From a bacterium (GTDB taxonomy: Bacteria; Bacillota_I; Bacilli_A; RFN20; CAG-826), in the NCBI GenBank assembly GCA_019421105.1, contig JAHZFY010000011.1, positions 8,670 to 14,031 of the forward strand: 5,362 nt of DNA, written 5' to 3'. Of this stretch, positions 1 to 5,362 are shown piece by piece. Positions within the stretch are counted from its first letter, which is position 1. Each line of letters starts with the position of its first letter. The position numbers were made by a program, and so were the translations under genes. The notes under the pieces were generated by a model that was given only the letters and a program-made list of their open reading frames with translations, was not told where the DNA came from and searched no databases.

Positions 1-555
1 AAAGAAGAAACTAGTGATTTACCAGAATACACTAAAAAGATGAGCATCACATATAAAGATATCAATTTAAAAGATAATTCATTTGTAATGTATTATAACG
101 AGACATTAGAAGTAGCTGATGATGATGACGATGATGAAGAAGTTGAATCTTCAATCGAAGGTATTATTCAAATTGGTGAAAGCACATACAAAATGAGAGG
201 TAGCAAAGAATTAGATGTCGATGAATTTGAAGTATCCTTTGTCTATCAAATTGATGAAACAACTACAATTAAAGTTGAACAAGAAATTGAAAACAACACA
301 ACTGAATTCCAATATGAAGTAATCAACAACGGAAACACTATTTATGAATACTCTTTAGAAGTTGAAAAAGATAAAGTGGAATTAGAAGTTGAAGATGAAA
401 AACTTGGTGAAAAAGAAATCGAGTTCAAATTAATTAACAAAGATAATAAAACATTAATACTTGCAGAATTTGAAGACGAAAACCAAGAAGTAGAAGTTCT
501 ATTTGAAAAGGTTAGCAATGAAGATGGAACTGCTTCATACGTCGTAGTTAAATAA
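1..555 (+). CDS. Acidic beta-rich protein of unknown function, C-terminal part (5' end outside window)
   Basis: The frame is open from base 1 to the TAA at 553-555, giving 184 visible residues. The first ATG (40-42) has no clear ribosome binding site and the frame continues upstream of it, so I read this as the 3' part of a longer gene. Counting from that Met, the 171 residues hold 49 Asp/Glu against 15 Lys/Arg, no Cys and no Trp. A run of six Asp and two Glu lies at residues 27-34. The rest alternates charged/polar and hydrophobic residues, which suggests beta-strands. Two similar blocks about 37 residues apart (roughly 89-118 and 126-156, each with an I-N-x-x-N turn, at 95-99 and 132-136) suggest a duplicated beta unit. 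No catalytic motif is visible. A secreted or lipid-anchored protein is plausible by analogy with acidic repeat lipoproteins of related bacteria, but the N-terminus that would show this is missing. I do not recognise the family with confidence. Confidence 0.8.
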   Translation, partial: KEETSDLPEYTKKMSITYKDINLKDNSFVMYYNETLEVADDDDDDEEVESSIEGIIQIGESTYKMRGSKELDVDEFEVSFVYQIDETTTIKVEQEIENNTTEFQYEVINNGNTIYEYSLEVEKDKVELEVEDEKLGEKEIEFKLINKDNKTLILAEFEDENQEVEVLFEKVSNEDGTASYVVVK

Positions 556-572
556 TCATAATATTCATGATG

Positions 573-603
573 AAAGGCATAGAGAAAATCTATGTCTTTT
601 TTT
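573..603 (+). terminator. Intrinsic (rho-independent) terminator after the acidic protein gene
   Basis: An 11-bp stem (573-583 pairs with 589-599, one G-U pair) with a 5-base GAAAA loop (584-588) is followed by an uninterrupted T run to 603. The T run begins inside the distal arm. It lies 17 bases after the stop at 555 and separates this gene from the lipoprotein pair. The opposite strand has no comparable T run after the stem, so it probably acts only on plus-strand transcripts. Confidence 0.88.
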
Positions 604-612
604 CTTTGTTAA

Positions 613-618
613 TATAAT
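613..618 (+). promoter_or_regulatory. Candidate -10 box for the nucleotidase-endonuclease unit
   Basis: A perfect TATAAT lies in the 54-base gap between the terminator and the first lipoprotein gene, where a promoter for that unit is expected. No good TTGACA-like -35 sits 16-18 bases upstream, because that position falls in the terminator stem. An alternative pairs TTGTTA (606-611) with TTTAAT (627-632) at a short 15-base spacing. The region is so AT-rich that either match could be chance. The existence of a promoter here is more certain than its exact position. Confidence 0.3.
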
Positions 619-657
619 AAAATTGTTTTAATTTTATTTTTTTGCTAAAGTTAAATC

Positions 658-2232
658 ATGAAAAAGAATATTTTTGTTTTGGCATCATTACTCTTATGTA
701 TGCCTTTGGTCGGTTGTCAACCAAACATAAGTCAAAGCACAACAACTACAACTGATGTTGATACGTCAAGTACAACCTCAAAAGATACATCTACTTCTTT
801 TCCAAAAGAGACAATAGATGGCATGATCGATTTTTATGCGATTAATGATTTTCATGGAAGAATAGTTTCTAATTTTGGCAAAAGCGAACCAGGAATTGCT
901 CGACTTGCAACTTATTTAAAAAAGCAAGAAGCAAAAAGTTATGGCAATTTTGTATTCTTAAGTAGTGGAGATACATTTCAAGATACTTATGATTCTGGCA
1001 CAAATAAAGGAGAACTTTTAGCCAAGGCTTTACCAATGTTGAATTGCGAGGCGATGGCTTTAGGCAATCATGAATTTGACTGGGGTATAGATGTTATTAA
1101 ACGCAATGCTGAATTTGCTAAAGGCACAACTTTTTTAGGTGCTAATATTTACCATTACGATGAAGTCAATAAAACTCCGACAACTTTTGCTGACGATTTA
1201 GTGGATCAATATAAAATTATAGAAAGAAATGGTGTAAAAATTGGTCTTATTGGCATAATTGGGGAAGACCAAATCACATCGATTACTTCTACGATTTGGG
1301 AAGGCTATACCTTTATTGAGCCAACCGAGATTGTCAAAAATGTTTCTAATACTTTAAAACAAGAAATGGGCTGTGATGTTGTCGTTGTCAATGCTCACGC
1401 CTCGTTTAATGATTTAGGTTACAGTTTTGCAAATGAGGTAACATCAATTTCTCCTATCAGCAACAAAAGATATGTCGATGCAGTTTTTACCGCGCACTCT
1501 CATGGATTTGATGATGATATCGTCAATGGTGTACCATTTGTTCAATCAGGAAGCCATGGCGAATATATTTCTCACATTAGATTAGATGTTTCTGATTTAA
1601 ATAATATCAACGCTCCAATTGCTGAATCAGCATTTGTTGGAACAAATCATGATGAAGATAAAAAAGTAAAAGAGTTAGTGGATTCATATTTAAACGATGA
1701 ATTTTATTTAGAAAAAAATAAAGTTATTGGCACTATTGAAGGTGCTACATATTTGTCAAAAAATGTTTCTGGTAAGATGCTTGCATATATGAGCTATGAA
1801 TTGATGAAAGATGACTTTGCTGATATTGATGTGGTTATCAATAATGGTGGAAGAGCTAATGTCAATTTAACTGATGATTCTCAAATTACAAAAGGTCTTG
1901 TTTTTGATGCTTTACCATTCCAAAACAAAACATATGTTGCGTCGGTTAAAGGCGCGGATATTTTAAGAAACACTTCAAATTATCCATATTTTGCACCAAA
2001 TCCGATTAAAATTGATCCAAATGAATATTATAATGTCGCGGCCATTGACTATGTTTTATTCCATAAAAATTCAAGTAGAGTATTTGATAAATTCCCTTCT
2101 TTCACCGGTGAATATTTATATGTTGAAGAACGTGTAAGTGCTACTTTGGTCGAAGACTTCTTTAAAATCAAACCCGTTGTAACCATCGACGAGATTTCTA
2201 GCCAAGATGGATTTTCTAATATCATGAGATAA
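658..2232 (+). CDS. Lipoprotein 5'-nucleotidase / 2',3'-cyclic phosphodiesterase family (UshA/YfkN-like)
   Basis: This is a 524-residue predicted surface lipoprotein. A lysine start, a hydrophobic stretch and the lipobox L17-V-G-C20 form a type II signal peptide, followed by a Ser/Thr/Asp-rich linker (about 23-50). The metallophosphatase domain (about 56-310) has the full set of two-metal ligands expected for the family: D64-x-H66 in NDFHG, D105 in SSGD, N137-H138-E in GNHEFD, H247 in NAHAS, and H280-x-H282 in AHSHG. A C-terminal 5'-nucleotidase domain (about 355-490) follows, with NNGG-R at 395-399 and LPFQN at 419-423. The family hydrolyses nucleoside 5'-monophosphates, cyclic nucleotides or UDP-sugars outside the membrane. 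The usual late GGDGY-like loop is not recognisable here (residues 463-480 read differently), so the exact substrate is open. The ATG at 658 is chosen because it starts the signal peptide directly, but the upstream Shine-Dalgarno match is weak (AAAG only). Only 5 bases separate it from the next gene, an endonuclease, so a role in scavenging extracellular nucleic acid is likely. Confidence 0.9.
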   Translation: MKKNIFVLASLLLCMPLVGCQPNISQSTTTTTDVDTSSTTSKDTSTSFPKETIDGMIDFYAINDFHGRIVSNFGKSEPGIARLATYLKKQEAKSYGNFVFLSSGDTFQDTYDSGTNKGELLAKALPMLNCEAMALGNHEFDWGIDVIKRNAEFAKGTTFLGANIYHYDEVNKTPTTFADDLVDQYKIIERNGVKIGLIGIIGEDQITSITSTIWEGYTFIEPTEIVKNVSNTLKQEMGCDVVVVNAHASFNDLGYSFANEVTSISPISNKRYVDAVFTAHSHGFDDDIVNGVPFVQSGSHGEYISHIRLDVSDLNNINAPIAESAFVGTNHDEDKKVKELVDSYLNDEFYLEKNKVIGTIEGATYLSKNVSGKMLAYMSYELMKDDFADIDVVINNGGRANVNLTDDSQITKGLVFDALPFQNKTYVASVKGADILRNTSNYPYFAPNPIKIDPNEYYNVAAIDYVLFHKNSSRVFDKFPSFTGEYLYVEERVSATLVEDFFKIKPVVTIDEISSQDGFSNIMR

Positions 2233-2237
2233 ATTAT

Positions 2238-3530
2238 ATGAATAACTATTTAAAACTTTTATTCTTAGCAAGTGTTTTGACTTTGACTAGTTGTGCAAAC
2301 ACTAATAATACCTCTTCTTCTAGTGGTTCTTTTATTGATTCGACTACCACAAGTACTGAAATAAGTGAATCGAGTTCTTCATCAACTATGGTAGAAGAAA
2401 AAGTTCATTTTAATGATGAAAATGAATCTGCTGTCGAATCAAATATCATCGATATCATAAATAAAAATAGTTACGACAATAGACTATATCGCATATGTGG
2501 CACTATGCAATATGTTCAAAATGAAACTTATGGTAATTTTGAATTAACTGATGAAACTGGAAGCATTTTAATTTACGGATTATCCAAATCATCTACTTCG
2601 ATATCTTATAAAGATGGAACATATAAATTTAATAATCGTCGCGACTTTGCTCAGCTTGATTTACATGGTGGAGATATAGTTACAATAGAAGGTATATTCG
2701 ATTATTTTTCTTATGATTCTGGATATCGTGTCTTAGAGTTTATGGGCTATCCTACCGACGCAATTAAGACTTATAGATACGATGTCATACCATTAGTATA
2801 TGATGAAAAAGATCCATATGAAGGAACTTATTATAATTCTATTGATAACGTAGTAGGAAAAGATTTAGCGGTGCAACTTCATAATTTGATGATGAGCACT
2901 CATACAAACTATATTTCTTATTCCTCTTTAAAAGGACATTTTTATAAAACAGATACAAGAGGACATTCGACGCCTTATTGTTTTTATTCAAATAATCCAA
3001 TTTCAAATTTAAATAGAGAACACGTATGGCCAAAATCATTATCTAATGATGTATTTTATGAATCGTATGCAGGTGCTGATTTACATCATCTTAGAGCAAC
3101 AGAAGCTAATGTTAATTCATTAAGAGGAAATACTAGATTTGCTCCTATGTTTGATAAGAATAATTTAAATACCATCTCTTATTCTGGTGGTGGAGTAAAT
3201 TATTATGGTGCTAGATCTAGTTTTGGATGTTTTGAGCCATGCGATGAAATAAAAGGCGACATTGCAAGAATTATTGCCTATGTTTATATTCATTACACCT
3301 CAACTTTCGGTGGAACATTAAAAGATGGAGTAACTGGAGAATTGTTTTTAAATGATGTCTTAGGTGTAGGAAAATATGAAGTTTATGATTTGCTCTGCAA
3401 TTGGAACGCGATTGATCCTGTTGATGAATTTGAAATTCAAAGAAATGAATATGCATTTAAAATTCAAGGCAATAGAAACCCATTTATAGATAAGCCTTCT
3501 TATATTGATTATTTGTTTGGCAATTTATAA
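2238..3530 (+). CDS. Lipoprotein endonuclease I family nuclease with N-terminal OB-fold domain
   Basis: This is a 430-residue predicted lipoprotein: hydrophobic N-terminus, lipobox L16-T-S-C19, then a Ser/Thr-rich linker (about 21-50). Residues about 80-175 look like an OB-fold nucleic-acid-binding domain, with YGNFELTDETGSILIYGL (98-115) and GGDIVTIEGIF (144-154) matching the usual strand pattern. Residues about 190-425 match bacterial endonuclease I (EndA/YurI type, His-Me finger). The markers are NREHVWPKS (259-267, catalytic H262), the D281-L-H-H-L-R segment, N291/N293 with RGN (296-298) as metal-site region, GDIAR (340-344), and a C-terminal GNRNPFID (411-418) typical of the family. Members cleave DNA, RNA or both without strong sequence preference and are secreted. 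The start follows the nucleotidase stop by 5 bases with no Shine-Dalgarno sequence, so translation probably depends on the upstream gene. The last 6 bases overlap the convergent uridine kinase gene. The nuclease assignment is firm; the OB domain is by pattern only. Confidence 0.9.
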   Translation: MNNYLKLLFLASVLTLTSCANTNNTSSSSGSFIDSTTTSTEISESSSSSTMVEEKVHFNDENESAVESNIIDIINKNSYDNRLYRICGTMQYVQNETYGNFELTDETGSILIYGLSKSSTSISYKDGTYKFNNRRDFAQLDLHGGDIVTIEGIFDYFSYDSGYRVLEFMGYPTDAIKTYRYDVIPLVYDEKDPYEGTYYNSIDNVVGKDLAVQLHNLMMSTHTNYISYSSLKGHFYKTDTRGHSTPYCFYSNNPISNLNREHVWPKSLSNDVFYESYAGADLHHLRATEANVNSLRGNTRFAPMFDKNNLNTISYSGGGVNYYGARSSFGCFEPCDEIKGDIARIIAYVYIHYTSTFGGTLKDGVTGELFLNDVLGVGKYEVYDLLCNWNAIDPVDEFEIQRNEYAFKIQGNRNPFIDKPSYIDYLFGNL

Positions 3531-4139
3531 TGATTTAATTTGACTGATTAAATAATTGATTTGTTTTTCATCAATGCCATCTAATAAATTATTTGTGAAT
3601 ATATAGGTGGCATTGTTTTTTGTTGGTTCAATATAAATATTATGCATAGGAGCAACAGTTTCATGGAATTGCTTTAATACACTTTCTTTGCTTCTTCCTC
3701 TTTCGTTTATGTCACGATATATTCTTCTTTTTAATCTGATTTCTTCTTTTGCGTCCACATAGATATTGTAATTAGATAATTTCAATAAATCTTGATAGTA
3801 CAAAGCAAAAATACCATCGACGACTATATATCTGCATGGTTTGATGTGCATGGTGTGAATTGAACGTCTATGATTAGCAAAATCATATAAAGGTATATCT
3901 ACTTCTTTACCATCTTTTAATTTTTTAACGCATTCAATCATCAATTTTTCATCGATAGCATTTGGATGATCGTAGTTCAATTTCTCTCTTTCTTCAAAAG
4001 TTAAATCTTTATGGTCGGCATAAAAATTATCGATGTTTATTATCGAAACATCTTCATTTAATTCCTTTTTAATAAATTGGGTAAAAAGTGTTTTTCCAGA
4101 GGCTGAACCTCCTCCTAGTAAAACAATTACAGGCTTCAT
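3525..4139 (-). CDS. udk: Uridine kinase (uridine/cytidine phosphorylation)
   Basis: This cytosolic salvage enzyme transfers phosphate from ATP or GTP to uridine or cytidine, giving UMP or CMP. The 204-residue protein is near the usual length of about 205-215. The P-loop GGSASGKT is at 10-17. DNFY (37-40) matches the conserved Asp segment of the acceptor site, followed by NYDHPNAID (55-63) and PLYDFANHRR (83-92), both close to the Udk consensus. VVDGIFAL (106-113) matches the second nucleotide-site strand, with Asp108 where Glu is common. IRLKRRIYRDINERGRS (134-150) is the typical lid region, and VAPMHNIYIEPTK (162-174) is the C-terminal signature. The start codon overlaps the pepT stop by 4 bases (ATGA), and AAGGAG lies 11 bases upstream inside pepT, so the two are probably translated together. 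The 3' end overlaps the convergent endonuclease gene by 6 bp. A related phosphoribulokinase/uridine kinase paralogue with another substrate is possible, but the motif set favours true uridine kinase. Confidence 0.93.
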   Translation of the reverse strand: MKPVIVLLGGGSASGKTLFTQFIKKELNEDVSIINIDNFYADHKDLTFEEREKLNYDHPNAIDEKLMIECVKKLKDGKEVDIPLYDFANHRRSIHTMHIKPCRYIVVDGIFALYYQDLLKLSNYNIYVDAKEEIRLKRRIYRDINERGRSKESVLKQFHETVAPMHNIYIEPTKNNATYIFTNNLLDGIDEKQINYLISQIKSL

Positions 4140-5332
4140 GCTTTTATAATCTCCTTGATGATTTCAATCAATAAATCATGTTCTTGCTTAACTAAAAATT
4201 CACACGGTCCGTGATGATTATATGAACCTGTTCCTAAATTTGGAGTAGGGCAACCTTTAAAAGAAAAACTTGCTCCATCAGTTCCTCCTCTTATCGGTTT
4301 AAACTCATAAGGAATATTCAATTTTTCATAAACCGTTTTTAATTTATCAATAGCGCGCATATCCTCATCTAGTATTTCTTTCATATTCTTATAATCATAG
4401 CCAATTTCCATGTTAAATTCCGCTAAATTAGGGTATTTTTGCATGATTTTTTGTTTAATTTCTTGAAATTGTCTTATTTTTTCTTGGAGTTTATTTTTAT
4501 CGTGATCTCTTAAAATATATGATAATTGACACTTATAAGAATCACCCTTTATATCAACTAAATGATGGAATCCTTCATATCCAGTTGTCTTTTCTGGAAC
4601 CTCATCAGAATTTAAATTAGAATTAAAATCCATGGCCACGGTTATGGCATTTATCAATTTATCTTTTGCTTCTCCTGGATGAATTGAGACACCTTTTATT
4701 GTTATGTCTACATGCGCAGCATTAAAATTTTCATATGAGATGATGTAAGGAGAATCACCATCTATCGTATACGCATAATCAGCTTTAAAAATCGAATTAT
4801 CAAAATGATCAGCGCCTTTTCCAATTTCTTCATCACAAGTGAACAAAATAGATATAGGATGATGTTTAAATGATTTATTTTTCATTAAGAATTCAACCAA
4901 ATTCATAATGATAGATATTCCTGCCTTATCATCAGCGCCTAATAGAGTATCTGATTTTGCAATGATTAAATCTTTATTGATGAATCTATTTAAAATCGGA
5001 TAATCATTTGGACTGATTATGTTGTTATCTTTTAAAATGTCTTTTCCATCATAATTTTCAACCAATTGATATACGACATCTTTTCCTGAATAATCAGGCG
5101 CGGTATCCATGTGTGCATTAAAACCGATGGTAGGTAAATTAGCTTCGCCTTCAATATATGCATATACTTGACCGTATTGATCAATTTTGGCATCGCATCC
5201 TAGTTTTAATAAATCTTTTAAAATTTCATTAGCTAGAAGCAATTGATTTGGTGTTGATGGAATTAGATTTGACTCATCATTGCTTTGCGTATCAAATGTT
5301 ATATATTTTAGAAAATATATTATTGTAAACAT
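4136..5332 (-). CDS. pepT: Peptidase T (tripeptide aminopeptidase, M20 family)
   Basis: This cytosolic two-zinc aminopeptidase removes the N-terminal residue of tripeptides. The 398-residue protein is about the length of E. coli PepT (408). Its N-terminus aligns with the family start (LKYITFDTQS at 8-17, IPST at 24-27), which supports the start at 5332. Metal and catalytic residues seen are H74-x-D76 in NAHMD, D134 or D135 in LLGADDKAG, the E168-E169 pair in TCDEEIG (general base and ligand), D191 in TIDGD, and H373 in YNHHG. PepT-specific segments are ENFNAA (201-206), IHPGEAK (217-223), GYEGFHHL (251-258) and PIRGGTDGASFSF (346-358), which separate it from other M20 enzymes. An AAAGGAG site sits 6 bases before the ATG. 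It is the first gene of a pair with udk, linked by an ATGA overlap. The promoter must lie beyond base 5362. Peptide and nucleoside salvage share an operon here, but no direct functional link is evident. Confidence 0.96.
   Translation of the reverse strand: MFTIIYFLKYITFDTQSNDESNLIPSTPNQLLLANEILKDLLKLGCDAKIDQYGQVYAYIEGEANLPTIGFNAHMDTAPDYSGKDVVYQLVENYDGKDILKDNNIISPNDYPILNRFINKDLIIAKSDTLLGADDKAGISIIMNLVEFLMKNKSFKHHPISILFTCDEEIGKGADHFDNSIFKADYAYTIDGDSPYIISYENFNAAHVDITIKGVSIHPGEAKDKLINAITVAMDFNSNLNSDEVPEKTTGYEGFHHLVDIKGDSYKCQLSYILRDHDKNKLQEKIRQFQEIKQKIMQKYPNLAEFNMEIGYDYKNMKEILDEDMRAIDKLKTVYEKLNIPYEFKPIRGGTDGASFSFKGCPTPNLGTGSYNHHGPCEFLVKQEHDLLIEIIKEIIKA
4151..4156 (-). promoter_or_regulatory. Ribosome binding site of udk, inside pepT
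   Basis: On the minus strand this reads AAGGAG, 11 bases before the udk ATG (4139-4137) and within the last codons of pepT. The spacing is longer than usual. Together with the ATGA stop/start overlap it suggests both new initiation and coupling to pepT translation. Confidence 0.7.
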
Positions 5333-5338
5333 ATAATT

Positions 5339-5345
5339 CTCCTTT
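5339..5345 (-). promoter_or_regulatory. Ribosome binding site of pepT
   Basis: On the minus strand this reads AAAGGAG, 6 bases before the ATG at 5332-5330. It is a near-ideal Shine-Dalgarno sequence. It fixes the pepT start and implies normal anti-Shine-Dalgarno use in this organism, in contrast to the plus-strand lipoprotein genes. Confidence 0.85.
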
Positions 5346-5362
5346 AAAAAAGATAGAAAATA

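Noticed and set aside
40..42. ATG at 40 as the true start of the acidic protein
   Set aside because: The frame is open to the window edge, there is no clear ribosome binding site, and no signal peptide follows, so an upstream start is more likely.
118..141. GAT-type triplet run as a phase-variation tract
   Set aside because: Units are triplets and one is GAC, so slippage would change Asp number but not switch the frame. It is kept only as a feature of the acidic protein.
2839..3039. Minus-strand open frame of 66 codons inside the endonuclease gene
   Set aside because: It is fully antisense to a clear conserved domain, has no recognisable protein pattern, and open frames of this size are expected by chance in AT-rich coding DNA.
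3271..3456. Minus-strand open frame of 61 codons inside the endonuclease gene
   Set aside because: It is antisense to the conserved C-terminal part of endonuclease I; its His/Gln-rich composition is what reverse reading of that sequence produces.
658..3530. Anti-phage defence or toxin system built on the endonuclease
   Set aside because: The nuclease has a lipoprotein signal and belongs to the secreted endonuclease I family, and its partner is a secreted nucleotidase. There is no immunity, sensor or ATPase gene beside it, so nutrition is the simpler reading.
3533..3553. AT-only inverted repeat (7-bp arms, 7-base loop) near the convergent ends, with a T-rich stretch some bases downstream on the plus strand
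   Set aside because: The stem has no G-C pair and would be weak, the T run does not follow it directly, and such repeats arise often by chance at this base composition. It is not called as a terminator.

Overview
The window is AT-rich and gene-dense. It reads like the chromosome of a low-GC Gram-positive bacterium close to the Mollicutes or Erysipelotrichia (for example an RF39-, Izemoplasma- or Acholeplasma-like lineage). The grounds are the strong A/T bias at third codon positions, lipoprotein signal peptides of the Firmicutes type, and AAGGAG ribosome binding sites. The standard code appears to be in use: all visible tryptophans are TGG, and pepT ends with a TGA that overlaps the next start codon. 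This argues against the Mycoplasma/Spiroplasma code. The taxonomic placement is inference.

Layout. Positions 1-555 hold the 3' part of a very acidic, beta-rich protein of unknown function, followed by a good intrinsic terminator. A two-gene plus-strand unit (658-3530) then encodes two predicted lipoproteins. The first is a UshA/YfkN-type 5'-nucleotidase (metallophosphatase plus C-terminal 5'-nucleotidase domain). Five bases after its stop comes an OB-fold plus endonuclease I protein. Facing them on the minus strand, a second unit runs pepT (5332-4136), then udk (4139-3525), joined by a 4-base ATGA overlap. The two units converge and their last codons overlap by 6 bp (3525-3530). The largest gap between genes is 102 bp (556-657), so there is no long empty stretch.

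How the genes fit together. The plus-strand pair looks like a surface nucleic-acid scavenging module: the endonuclease would cut external DNA or RNA, and the nucleotidase would dephosphorylate the released nucleotides to nucleosides. On the opposite strand, uridine kinase would rephosphorylate imported uridine or cytidine inside the cell, and peptidase T would finish the breakdown of imported tripeptides. All four genes fit a salvage lifestyle in a host- or detritus-associated organism. Co-regulation of the two units cannot be shown from the sequence. No mobile element, tRNA, rRNA, CRISPR array or riboswitch was seen, and nothing here is clearly a new system. The points most worth a second look are the altered C-terminal motifs of the nucleotidase, the OB-endonuclease I fusion, the acidic protein, and the convergent overlap without a terminator.
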